A model generated the notes under the pieces. The model had not been told where the DNA came from and ran no database searches. It worked only from the letters and a program-made list of their open reading frames with translations. Shown in pieces: positions 8,416 through 16,666 of a stretch of 64,000 nucleotides of DNA (position 1 is the stretch's first letter; every line of letters starts with the position of its first letter). Source of the stretch: Burkholderia cenocepacia (GTDB lineage Bacteria > Pseudomonadota > Gammaproteobacteria > Burkholderiales > Burkholderiaceae); contig NZ_UAQZ01000013.1 of assembly GCF_900446215.1 (NCBI RefSeq), positions 310,001 through 374,000 of the forward strand, in the 5' to 3' direction. The position numbers were made by a program, and so were the translations under genes.

Positions 8416-8724
8416 AATTTGCGCCATACCGGATCGCCGCCCACGGCGACCGCTCCACGGAGACACCCGCTTGAACCCCGCCGCCGACGCCCCCGCCTCG
8501 CCCGCCCTGAACCGGCCGATGCTGACCCTGTCGATCATGCTCGCCACGCTGATCCAGACCCTCGACAGCACGATCGCGAACGTCGCGCTGCCGCACATGC
8601 AGGGCACGCTGTCCGCGTCGCAGGACGAAATCACGTGGGTGCTGACCTCCTACATCGTCGCCGCGGCGATCGCGACGCCGCTCACCGGCTGGCTGTCCGA
8701 CCGGCTGAGTAACCGTCTTCCGAG

Positions 8725-9690
8725 TCAAGCCCGATGAAGTGAATCGTCCCAAGGCGTGTTGGTTTTGACCATGGCATTGAGCATGGTTAGGAGCTTGCGC
8801 ATGCAGGCAACAAGCGCGACCTTGGACAGTTTGCCGGCGGCCTTCAGGCGTTGATAGAAGGCTCTGATGGCGGGGTTGTAGCGTGTGGCAGTCAATGTAG
8901 CCATGTACAGCACGCGACGGATCGCGAAGCGGCCACCTTGAACCCGTCGTCGCCCATTACGTAAGCCGGAATCGCAAGCAATGGGAGCGACGCCAACGAG
9001 GGCTGCAATCTGACGGCGATTGAGCCGGCCCAATTCGGGCAGTTCTGCGATCAGGCAGGCGCTGGATACCGGGCCAATTCCATGTGTGGACTGCAACAGG
9101 CGGTCGAGTTCACCGAAGTGCTGGCGTACATGAGCGACCATCTGAGCGTCAATGTCATCGAGTTGTGCCTGGATGGCGGCAATGATAGCCAGCAGACTTG
9201 AATGCAGACCAACCGGCGTGATCTGGAGCCGCTGTCGCTCCGAAAGGAGCATGGTGAGTAGTTGGCGCCGTCGGGTCACCAGTGCAGCCAGCCACTGCTG
9301 CCGCTCGTCGGGAACGGGACGTAGCAAGCGGGACAGATCGTCCCGACGCAGTAGCACGGAAGCCAGTTCGGCAAGCATACGTGCGTCGATGGCATCGGTT
9401 TTCGCCAGACGTCCCATCGAGCGGGCAAAATCGCGTGCTTGCCGAGGGTTGACGACAGCGACCGGCAAACCCGCACCTTGCAAGGCGCACGCCAGCTCGG
9501 TCTCGTAGCCACCGGTCGCCTCCATCACGACCAACTGCACGTTCAGCGGCTGAAGGGCAACAGCCAGGGCCGAGTGGCCCTCGGCATCGTTGTTGAATCG
9601 ACGGATGTCCAGATTGGCACCCAGTACGGAAACATCGACGTGAGCTTTTGCGACGTCAATGCCGACCGTTACGGCAGAAGGAGCAGACAT
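8725..9690 (-). CDS. IS110-family transposase (DEDD/serine recombinase)
   Basis: 321 residues from the ATG at 9690 (MSAPSAVTVGIDVAKAHVDV), preceded by GAAGGAG. The N-terminal RuvC-like DEDD domain shows the first Asp in GIDVAKA, the Glu in VVMEATGGYE, and the Asp pair in KTDAIDARML. The C-terminal domain has STHGIGPVSSACLIAELPEL and the GLRNGRRRVQGGR block after CDS, which holds the catalytic serine region. In studied members this enzyme works with an element-encoded bridge RNA to join donor and target at a core dinucleotide. Length and all motifs are intact, so the enzyme is probably active. A longer frame running into the left end has no similarity upstream of this ATG. Confidence 0.92.
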   Translation of the reverse strand: MSAPSAVTVGIDVAKAHVDVSVLGANLDIRRFNNDAEGHSALAVALQPLNVQLVVMEATGGYETELACALQGAGLPVAVVNPRQARDFARSMGRLAKTDAIDARMLAELASVLLRRDDLSRLLRPVPDERQQWLAALVTRRRQLLTMLLSERQRLQITPVGLHSSLLAIIAAIQAQLDDIDAQMVAHVRQHFGELDRLLQSTHGIGPVSSACLIAELPELGRLNRRQIAALVGVAPIACDSGLRNGRRRVQGGRFAIRRVLYMATLTATRYNPAIRAFYQRLKAAGKLSKVALVACMRKLLTMLNAMVKTNTPWDDSLHRA

Positions 9691-9887
9691 GATCTTCGGA
9701 TCCCATGCTTGTACATGCGCACTCGATGTAAATGGCGCGCGTAACCGTTCGGGCTTCAGGAAGACCAGCACGGCAACCGTGCGTTTTGTACTCAGTCACG
9801 GGCTCCAACACCCAAGCGCGGGGCAAACTGCACGGTCTCGTCTGGCTACCACCAGACTTTACCGTACTGGTCAGTACTGAACATACA
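9691..9887 (-). ncRNA. Candidate bridge RNA region in the IS110 left end
   Basis: 197 non-coding bases between the core dinucleotide and the transposase start. Three perfect short hairpins are visible: 9864-9877 (GTACTG/CAGTAC), 9841-9856 (TCTGG/CCAGA) and 9768-9782 (GCACGG/CCGTGC). In IS110-group elements this interval encodes the bridge RNA that pairs with target and donor DNA. The RNA ends and guide loops were not resolved; the assignment rests on position and structure. Confidence 0.6.
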
Positions 9888-11210
9888 AGCGTGAAGCGGC
9901 TGCTGATCGTGTCGATCGCGGGCTTCACGGTGGCGTCGGCGCTGTGCGGGCTGTCGGAGACGCTCGTGCAGATCGTCGGCGCGCGGCTGCTGCAGGGCGT
10001 GTTCGGCGCGGCGCTGGTGCCGCTGTCGCAATCGATCCTGCTCGACATCAACCCGCGCGAGAAACAGGGCCAGGCGATGGCGATCTGGGGAATGGGCGTG
10101 ATGGTCGGCCCGATCCTCGGCCCGACGCTCGGCGGCTGGCTCACCGACAGCTACAACTGGCGCTGGGTGTTCTTCATCAACGTGCCGATCGGCGCGTTCG
10201 CGCTCGCCGGCGTGATGACCTTCCTGCCGGCGCGCGCGCCGCGTCCGCACGTGAAATTCGACGCATTCGGCTTCGCGACGCTCGCGCTCGCGATCGGTGC
10301 GTTCCAGGCGATGCTCGACCGCGGCGAACAGCTCGACTGGTTCGGTTCGTACGAGATCCGCATCGAGGCGCTCGTCGCGGCGCTCGGCTTCGCGTTCTTC
10401 CTCGCGCATACGGCGACCGTCGGCAAGGCGTCGTTCTTCAAGTCGGAACTGCTGCGCGACCCGAATTTCGCGACGGGCACGCTGTTCATCTTCGTGGTCG
10501 GCGCGGTGCTGTACGCGACGCGCGCGCTGCTGCCGCCGATGCTGCAGAACCTGATGGGCTACCCGGTCGCGACGACGGGCCTCGTCACCGCGCCGAGCGG
10601 CGCCGGCACGATGATCGCGATGCTGTTCGTCGGCCGGCTGCTGAAATACGTGGATGCGCGGATGCTGCTGCTCGCGGGGCTGTCGATTTCCGCGCTCGCG
10701 CTGTGGCAGATGATGCAGTACACGGTCGTGCTGTCCGAAGCGGACATCGTGTGGCCCGGCGTGATCCAGGGCTTCGGCCTCGGGCTCGTGTTCGTGCCGC
10801 TGAGCGCGCTGTCGTTCTCGACGCTGCCGCCCGAGCTGCGCGCGGACGGCACGGCCACCTACAGCCTGATGCGCAACATCGGCAGCAGTATCGGCATCTC
10901 GATCGTGCAGACGCTGATGACGCGCAACACGCAGGTCGCGCATGCCGACCTCGCGACGCACATCACGCCGTTCAACCCGGCCGTGCAGGCGATCGCCGGC
11001 AGCCGCGTCGATCTCGCGCTGCTCGACCGCACGATCAACCAGCAGGCGACGATGATCGCGTACCTGAACGACTTCAAGCTGATGTTCGTCGCGACGCTGC
11101 TGATGATTCCGCTGTTGCTGCTGATCCGCCCGCCGCAGAAAACGGCGAGCGTCGACGTCGCGCACGCGGCGATGGACTGACGGGCGCGCATGCGCCCGTC
11201 CGCAGCCGCG

Positions 11211-12725
11211 TCAGGCCTTCATCGTCCCGGTGCGCACGTAGCGCTCGTGCCACGACAGCGCCTCGGCGAGCAGATGCGGCGTGTGCTTGCCGAAGCTGTC
11301 GCGCGACGCGCGCTCGAAGTAGTCCTCGAGCATCGGACGGTAGTCGGGGTGCGCGCAGGTCGCGATGATCTTGCGCGCGCGCTGCTTCGGCGACAGGCCG
11401 CGCAGGTCGGCCAGCCCCTGCTCGGTGACGACGACCGCGACGTCGTGCTCGGTATGGTCGACGTGGCTCGCCATCGGCACGATCCGCGAGATCGCCCCGC
11501 CCTTCGCGGTACTCGCCGACATGAAGCACGACAGGTAGCCGTTGCGCGCGAAGTCGCCCGAGCCGCCGATGCCGTTCTGGATCTTCGTGCCCATCACGTG
11601 CGTCGAGTTCACGTTGCCGTAGATGTCGGCTTCGATCATCCCGTTCATCGCGATGCAGCCGAGGCGGCGCACGAGCTCCGGATGGTTGCTGATCTCCTGC
11701 GGACGCAGCACGATCTTCTCGCGGAACGTCGCGATCTCGTCGGCGAAACGCTGCACGGCGGCCGGGCTCAGCGACAGCGCGGTGGCCGACGCGAAGCTCA
11801 GCGTGCCGTCGTCGAGCAGGTCGAGCATGCCGTCCTGGATCACCTCGGTGTAGGCCGTCAGGTTCGAGAAACCGGCCGAGCTGAGTTCCGCGAGCACCGC
11901 GTTCGTGATGTTGCCGACGCCCGACTGCAGCGGCAGCAGGTTTTCCGGCAGGCGGCCGCGCTTCACTTCGTGACGCAGGAAGTCGATCAGTTGCAGCGCG
12001 ATCTGCTTGGACGTCGCATCCGGCGCGGTGAATGCATTGCTGCGATCGGGCGCGTCGGTCTCGACGATCGCGACGATCTTGTCGGCCGGGCAGCGCAGGT
12101 ACGGCTCGCCGATCCGGTCGTCGCTCTTCGTCAGCGGAATCGGCTTGCGATGCGGCGGCAGCGCGGTGCCGTAATAAATGTCGTGCATCCCGTCGAGGCC
12201 GAGCGGCTGGCGCGCGTTCACTTCGAGGATCACGTGCTTCGCGCGCTCGAGCCAGGTCTTGTTGTTGCCGATCGACGCGGACGGGATCAGCAGGCCGTCC
12301 TCGCGGATGCCCGCGACTTCGACGATCGCGACGTCGAGATCGCCGTACAGCCCGAACCATGCATATTGCGCGACGTGGCTCAGGTGGACGTCCTGGTAAT
12401 CGACTTCGCCGCCGTTGATCTTGTCGCGCAACGTCGGGTCGGACTGGTACGGCAGCCGCATCGAGATGCCGTCGGTGCGGGCGAGCGCGCCGTCGAGTTC
12501 CGGGGCGGTCGACGCGCCCGTCAGCACGTTGATCCGGAAGTTCTCGCCGCGCGCGTGCGCCGCATCGATGTGGGCGGCGAGCGCGGCCGGCACGGCCTTC
12601 GGATAGCCCGACCCGGTGAAGCCGCTCATGGCGACGGTCATGCCGGGACGGATCAGCGCGGCGGCTTCGTCGGCGGTGCGGACGAGCGAACGCAGGGCGG
12701 GAGCGAGGATGCGTGATGAAGACAT
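11211..12725 (-). CDS. Acetyl-CoA hydrolase/transferase family; succinyl-CoA:acetate CoA-transferase-like
   Basis: 504 residues. The family moves CoA between acetate and other short acids. Visible motifs: MSGFTGSGYPKAVPAAL (CoA-binding N-domain), SGVGNITNAVLAEL, AYTEVIQDGML with Glu at residue 294, and NGIGGSGDFARNGYL with Gly at 388. These match the active-site Glu and oxyanion Gly positions known for the Acetobacter enzyme AarC, favouring a true CoA-transferase over a hydrolase. C-terminal TEQGLADLRGLSP is also typical. Start chosen at the ATG before SSSRILAP. No neighbouring pathway genes; a role in acetate detoxification or a modified TCA cycle is inferred. Confidence 0.88.
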   Translation of the reverse strand: MSSSRILAPALRSLVRTADEAAALIRPGMTVAMSGFTGSGYPKAVPAALAAHIDAAHARGENFRINVLTGASTAPELDGALARTDGISMRLPYQSDPTLRDKINGGEVDYQDVHLSHVAQYAWFGLYGDLDVAIVEVAGIREDGLLIPSASIGNNKTWLERAKHVILEVNARQPLGLDGMHDIYYGTALPPHRKPIPLTKSDDRIGEPYLRCPADKIVAIVETDAPDRSNAFTAPDATSKQIALQLIDFLRHEVKRGRLPENLLPLQSGVGNITNAVLAELSSAGFSNLTAYTEVIQDGMLDLLDDGTLSFASATALSLSPAAVQRFADEIATFREKIVLRPQEISNHPELVRRLGCIAMNGMIEADIYGNVNSTHVMGTKIQNGIGGSGDFARNGYLSCFMSASTAKGGAISRIVPMASHVDHTEHDVAVVVTEQGLADLRGLSPKQRARKIIATCAHPDYRPMLEDYFERASRDSFGKHTPHLLAEALSWHERYVRTGTMKA

Positions 12726-13375
12726 GGCTGGTTTCTGACGCTTTGATCTGTTGACGTCGCGGGGGGTGTCTCCTGAGCGACATGAAGCCCTTGGGGCCGC
12801 CAGGGGCGGCCGGCACCACAGGCACGGTCGGAGTATCGCAGAGGCCATCGCCGCGAAATGTCCGCTGGATGCAAAAGATCCTTGCCGGATTTGCCGGGTA
12901 TCGAACGACCGTTCTGTGACAGGCGATTCGCCCGCGCCGCATGCACGCGAAAGGTGCGCGAAAGCATCGACGCGAATCGCGGGCTCCCGATCACCGCGCC
13001 GCGCGCTTCAATCGACGGATTTCCGTCGACATTGACGACCTGTGGCTCGGTAATGGCCGATACCTGCCCGGCGCGGCCGATTGTCGCCCGATGCGGCTTT
13101 TCCGGGCCTGACCGAGATCAAGGTCGCATGCGTTGCGCGCCGCCCGCCGACCGACGCGAAAAACACCGCCTCGCCGGCCTGCGAGGCCCGTCCGGCCTTG
13201 ACAGTCGCGCGATGCGGACCACACTGGAAGACGAGTCCGGCCACCCCGTCGGCCGCCCCGTTCGCACGTGCGTTTTTGAACCGGCCGATGCGCGCAAGAC
13301 GCCGTAACACTCCCGCATGTCAGGACATTGATCGAATAAAAAGCAACAAATTACAATTCCGTATATATTTCGCCG
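12726..13375. other. 650-bp divergent intergenic region; candidate promoter at 13328-13357
   Basis: No convincing gene: the short open frames here have no recognisable sequence. Near the right end TTGATC (13328-13333) and TACAAT (13352-13357) are 18 bp apart, a plausible sigma-70 promoter for the phosphonate cluster. The first gene of that cluster starts about a dozen bases past the predicted start of transcription and has no clear ribosome site. Confidence 0.5.
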
Positions 13376-14059
13376 ATGGACCAAAGAAAAACCGCCACAC
13401 GCCCCGAGCCACCGCTGCCACGCACCTGGGATGCGCGGCTCGCGCGCTCGCTCGTCCGACCGCTCGTCGATACGCCGGTCACCCCGAATCACCTCACCAC
13501 CCTTCGTCTGCTGATCGGCCTCGCCGGCGCCTGGTGCCTCGCGCAAGGCGGCTTCGGCTGGAGCAATGCAGGCGCGTTCCTGATCGTGTTGTCGAACTTC
13601 GTCGACCACACCGATGGCGAGCTCGCGCGCATCAGCGGCAAATCCAGCAAGATCGGTCATTTTTACGACCTGGCGGCCGATGCGCTCGTCACGGTCGCGC
13701 TGTTCGTCAGCATGGGGGTCGGCATCGTCGCCCAGGGCGGCCAGATGGCCGCGTCGCCGGTGCTGCTCGGCGCGGTGGCCGGCGCGGCCGTCGCGCTGAT
13801 TTTCTTCCTGCGCATGCGGATCGAATCGATCGCCGGCAAGGCCGGTACCAAGCAGGCGTTCGCCGGCGGCTTCGAGACCGAAGACGTGCTGTACCTGCTG
13901 CCGATCGTGACGCTCGTCGACGGCGTCGAGCCGTTCCTGCTCGCCGCATCGATCGGCGCCCCGCTGTTCGCCGCATGGGTCGTGATCGACTGGTGGCGCA
14001 TCGTGCGCCGCGGCAGCACTGTTCCGCAGAACCCCTCTGAAATCCAGGCTTCCAAATGA
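13376..14059 (+). CDS. CDP-alcohol phosphotransferase, predicted phosphonolipid head-group transferase
   Basis: 227 residues, integral membrane. The complete CDP-alcohol phosphotransferase signature is present: D77, D80-G81, A84-R85, G94, D98 and D102 (DHTDGELARISG...GHFYDLAAD), with canonical spacing. Several membrane helices surround it (LRLLIGLAGAWCLAQGGF, AGAFLIVLSNFV, ALVTVALFVSMGVGIV, AGAAVALIFFLRM). The family moves a phospho-alcohol from a CDP carrier to an acceptor lipid or alcohol. As first gene of an AEP biosynthesis operon, the likely donor is CDP-aminoethylphosphonate and the acceptor diacylglycerol, giving a phosphonolipid. Donor and acceptor are inferred from context. It overlaps the next gene by 4 bp. 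Confidence 0.85.
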   Translation: MDQRKTATRPEPPLPRTWDARLARSLVRPLVDTPVTPNHLTTLRLLIGLAGAWCLAQGGFGWSNAGAFLIVLSNFVDHTDGELARISGKSSKIGHFYDLAADALVTVALFVSMGVGIVAQGGQMAASPVLLGAVAGAAVALIFFLRMRIESIAGKAGTKQAFAGGFETEDVLYLLPIVTLVDGVEPFLLAASIGAPLFAAWVVIDWWRIVRRGSTVPQNPSEIQASK

Positions 14060-14865
14060 CTTCTAGCACGCGCGACGAATCCGTGCTGAGCCCGGCACGC
14101 CCCGCGCCCGTGCGCGCGGCCGCGGCCGATCCCGATCGCACCGTGGCCGACTGCATCGGCCAGCTCGACCTCGACCGCCTGCGCGGCGACTACACGCGCC
14201 AGGGCTCGTTCCTCTACCTCGACGCCTTCCTGCCGCCCGACGCGCACGCGAAGCTGGCGGACGCCGCCCGCGCGATGCAGGCCGGCCTGAACCGCAATTA
14301 CCTGCCCGGCCACAAGCAGGGCGGCAGCGTGAGCCGCCATACGATCGACGAGCAGGCGCCGTACATCGCGGAACTGTATCGCTCGAAGGCGCTGATCGGC
14401 TTCCTCGAGAAAATCACGGGCGACAAGCTGATGCTGTCGCCGGACGACGATCCGCACGCGTACGCGCTGTATTACTACACGAAGCCCGGCGACCACATCG
14501 GCTGGCACTACGACACGTCGTACTACGACGGCCGGCGCTACACGCTGCTGATCGGCGTGATCGACGAATCGTCGTGCCGGCTCGACTACGAGCTGCATAC
14601 GCGCAACCCGGACGTCGCCGACGAACCGGGCTCCGTGCAGATCGCCGACGGCGGCATCGTGCTGTTCGACGGCGACAAGCTGCGCCACCGCATCACGCCG
14701 CTCGGCCAGAACGAAATGCGCGTGTCGCTCACGTTCGAATATGTGACGAACCCGGGCATGCGGCCGTGGAAGCGCTTCATCTCGAACATGAAGGATGCGA
14801 TCGCGTATTTCGGTTTCCGCCAGGTGTTCAAGCAACTGGCGACGCGACGCACGACCGGGTCATGA
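14056..14865 (+). CDS. 2-oxoglutarate/Fe(II)-dependent oxygenase of the phosphonate operon
   Basis: 269 residues. The iron facial triad is visible as H151-x-D153 (GWHYDTSYYDG) and H211 (LRHRITPL), with R222 (MRVSLTFEY) as likely 2-oxoglutarate ligand, on a double-stranded beta-helix fold. It lies inside the AEP operon with 4-bp overlaps on both sides. Hydroxylation of AEP, CDP-AEP or the finished phosphonolipid is therefore likely; 1-hydroxy-AEP lipids are known from Bacteriovorax. It is not a close match to the PhnY-type AEP catabolic oxygenase as far as can be judged, and no PhnZ-type gene is nearby. The substrate is inferred. Confidence 0.8.
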   Translation: MTSSTRDESVLSPARPAPVRAAAADPDRTVADCIGQLDLDRLRGDYTRQGSFLYLDAFLPPDAHAKLADAARAMQAGLNRNYLPGHKQGGSVSRHTIDEQAPYIAELYRSKALIGFLEKITGDKLMLSPDDDPHAYALYYYTKPGDHIGWHYDTSYYDGRRYTLLIGVIDESSCRLDYELHTRNPDVADEPGSVQIADGGIVLFDGDKLRHRITPLGQNEMRVSLTFEYVTNPGMRPWKRFISNMKDAIAYFGFRQVFKQLATRRTTGS

Positions 14866-15863
14866 CACGCGCCGGCCTCATCCTGCTGTCCCTCGGGACC
14901 GCACTCTTCATCGCACTCCTGGCCTGGCAGGGCGTCGGCGCGGTCGCGTCCACGTTCCTCGCGGCCGGCTGGGGCCTCGCGCTCGTCGCGGCGTTCCACG
15001 TCGTACCGCTCGTGATCGATGCGTTCGCGATCTCCGTGATGTTCCGCCGCGGGCAGCCGGGCGCCGAACTCGGCAACGCGCTGCGCGCGCGCTGGGTCGG
15101 CGAATCGGTGAACAGCCTGCTGCCCGCCGGGCAGATCGGCGGCCCCGTGCTGATGGTGCGCCACCTCGCGCAGCGCGGCACGCGGATGGCCGACGCGGCC
15201 GCCGCCGTGACCGTCGGCACGACGATGCAGGCGCTCGCGCAGATGGCGTTCGCGCTGATCGGGATCGCCGCGTTCAGCCTGTATGCGACGCACGAATCGG
15301 TCGCGCACTTGCGTACGCCCGCGCTGATCGCCACCGGCGTGCTCGGCGCGCTCGCGGTGATGTTCTATCTGGCGCAGCGGCGCGGGCTGTTCGGCCGCGG
15401 CCTGCGCCTCGCGTCGAAACTGCTCGGCCCGCGCGACTGGTCGTCGCTCGCCACGCGGGCCGACGCGATCGACGACGCGGTCGGCGCGCTGTACCGCGAT
15501 CGCGCGAAAGTCGCGAAGACCTTCGCATTGAGTCTCGTCGGCTGGATCGTCGGCACCGCGGAAGTGTGGCTCGCGCTGCACTTCCTCGGGCATCCGGTGA
15601 GCTGGCTCGACGCGCTGCTGCTGGAAAGCGTCGGCCAGGCGATCCGCGGCGCGGCCTTCGCGATCCCGGGCTCGCTCGGTGCGCAGGAAGGCGGCTACCT
15701 GCTGCTCGCGCCGCTGGTCGGCTTGCCGCCCGACGCGGCGCTTGCGCTGTCGCTCGCGAAGCGCGCGCGCGAACTCGCGCTCGGCCTGCCCGGCCTGCTC
15801 TATCTGCATTTCAGTGAAAGAAACTGGCAGCGGCGCCGTGCGCCGCAGCCGCTCGCCGACTGA
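14862..15863 (+). CDS. UPF0104/HpnL-type polytopic membrane protein (LPG-synthase TM family)
   Basis: 333 residues with about eight membrane helices (LILLSLGTALFIALLAW, LALVAAFHVVPLVIDAFAI, MAFALIGIAAFSLYA, and others). Conserved family features include RWVGESVNSLLPAGQIGG near residue 80 and the late AIPGSLGAQEGGYLLLAPLVGL block. Relatives include the membrane half of MprF, which flips lysyl-phosphatidylglycerol, and HpnL-like proteins. Within this operon a role in flipping or moving the phosphonolipid, or its precursor, across the inner membrane is the simplest inference. The ATG overlaps the upstream stop codon, showing translational coupling. Confidence 0.82.
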   Translation: MTRAGLILLSLGTALFIALLAWQGVGAVASTFLAAGWGLALVAAFHVVPLVIDAFAISVMFRRGQPGAELGNALRARWVGESVNSLLPAGQIGGPVLMVRHLAQRGTRMADAAAAVTVGTTMQALAQMAFALIGIAAFSLYATHESVAHLRTPALIATGVLGALAVMFYLAQRRGLFGRGLRLASKLLGPRDWSSLATRADAIDDAVGALYRDRAKVAKTFALSLVGWIVGTAEVWLALHFLGHPVSWLDALLLESVGQAIRGAAFAIPGSLGAQEGGYLLLAPLVGLPPDAALALSLAKRARELALGLPGLLYLHFSERNWQRRRAPQPLAD

Positions 15864-15898
15864 TCGTTCAGATCGCCGGCTTTTTGGTTGGAGAACCC

Positions 15899-16666
15899 AT
15901 GCGAGCCATCATTCTTGCGGCAGGCCTCGGCTTGCGCCTGCAACAACCGCCCGAAGCGCAGTTCCCGAAGTGCCTGCTGCGCTTCGACGACGTGTCGCTG
16001 CTCGAGCGCCATCTGCGCGTGCTCGACGCCGCGGGCGTCGACGAGATCGTGCTCGGGCTCGGCTTTCAGCACGAGAAGGTCGAGCAGGAACTGAAGCGTC
16101 TCGGCCGCCAGGCCGAAATCGTGATCAACGAACGCTACGACCTCGGCAGCGTGCTGACCGTGCATACCGTCGCCGACGCGATGACGCGCGGCGGCGACGT
16201 GCTGCTGATGGACGCGGACGTGCTGTACGACGAGAACATCCTGCACGCGCTGGTGGCCGATGCCGACCAGGCGGTCGACCGCCTGCTGATCGACCGCGAC
16301 TTCGAGGCCGGCGACGAGCCCGTCAAGCTGTGCCTGAAGAACGGCGTGCCGGTCGAGCTGCGCAAGCAGCTCGCGGTCGATCTCGACTACGACACGATCG
16401 GCGAATCGGTCGGCTTCTTCCGCTTCACCGAAGGCACCGCGCGCCGCCTCGCGACGATCGTCGCGGGCTACGTCGACAGCGGCCGCGCGAACATGCCGCA
16501 CGAGGAAGCCGTACGCGACCTGCTGCTCGAAGGCGGCCATTCGTTCGACGTCGCCGACGTCACCGGTTCGCCGTGGATCGAGATCGACTTCCCGAACGAC
16601 GTCGCCCGCGCGACGCAAGACATCCTTCCCCTGATTCAACGCACCACCGCAGGAGCCGCACGATGA
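15899..16666 (+). CDS. Stand-alone nucleotidyltransferase, probable CTP:phosphonate cytidylyltransferase
   Basis: 255 residues, cytosolic. Rossmann-type NTP-transferase fold with the signature MRAIILAAGLGLRL and FPKCLLRF, metal-binding Asp in LLMDADVLYD, and the C-terminal SPWIEIDFPNDVARA. It resembles sugar-phosphate and phosphocholine cytidylyltransferases. In the operon it is the best candidate to make CDP-AEP for the CDP-alcohol phosphotransferase. The start is the ATG at 15899 with GGAGA upstream; a TTG 15 bp earlier is less likely. It overlaps the PEP mutase gene by 4 bp. CTP preference is inferred. Confidence 0.82.
   Translation: MRAIILAAGLGLRLQQPPEAQFPKCLLRFDDVSLLERHLRVLDAAGVDEIVLGLGFQHEKVEQELKRLGRQAEIVINERYDLGSVLTVHTVADAMTRGGDVLLMDADVLYDENILHALVADADQAVDRLLIDRDFEAGDEPVKLCLKNGVPVELRKQLAVDLDYDTIGESVGFFRFTEGTARRLATIVAGYVDSGRANMPHEEAVRDLLLEGGHSFDVADVTGSPWIEIDFPNDVARATQDILPLIQRTTAGAAR

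Larger units (their letters stand above)
8710..9889 (-). mobile_element. IS110-family insertion sequence, 1180 bp, complete
   Basis: One transposase gene with a long non-coding left end and almost no right end, no terminal inverted repeats and no target duplication beyond the dinucleotide AG (CT on the transposase strand). The dinucleotide appears at both junctions (8708-8709 and 9888-9889). This is the IS110-group layout. The boundaries follow from reconstructing the pump reading frame. The transposase strand opposes the pump gene. Confidence 0.88.
8471..11180 (+). pseudogene. DHA2-type MFS drug efflux pump (EmrB/QacA class) split by an IS110 element
   Basis: The 5' piece 8471-8709 carries the N-terminus and first two membrane helices, including the family motif LDSTIANVALPHMQG and TGWLSDRL. 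The 3' piece 9890-11180 resumes exactly with VKRLLIVSIAGF and carries the remaining helices (GPTLGGWLTDSYNWRWVFFINVPIG, and the C-terminal half). Removing 8710-9889 restores one frame of 1530 bp (509 residues) through an AGC codon, so the rest of the gene looks undamaged. The start is taken as the TTG at 8471 after GGAGAC. Pumps of this class export hydrophobic drugs using proton motive force. As it stands the gene cannot make a full pump. Confidence 0.9.

Noticed and set aside
6977..8470. Long plus-strand frame reaching from the Sel1 gene into the pump
   Set aside because: It is antisense to the Sel1 and marR genes; only the part from 8471 has transporter sequence.
8708..9890. Target-site duplication or terminal inverted repeats at the insertion sequence
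   Set aside because: Only the dinucleotide AG is shared and the ends do not pair, as expected for IS110 and not for DDE elements.
12726..13375. Possible small genes in the divergent gap
   Set aside because: The frames are short, lack ribosome sites and show no recognisable composition or motifs.
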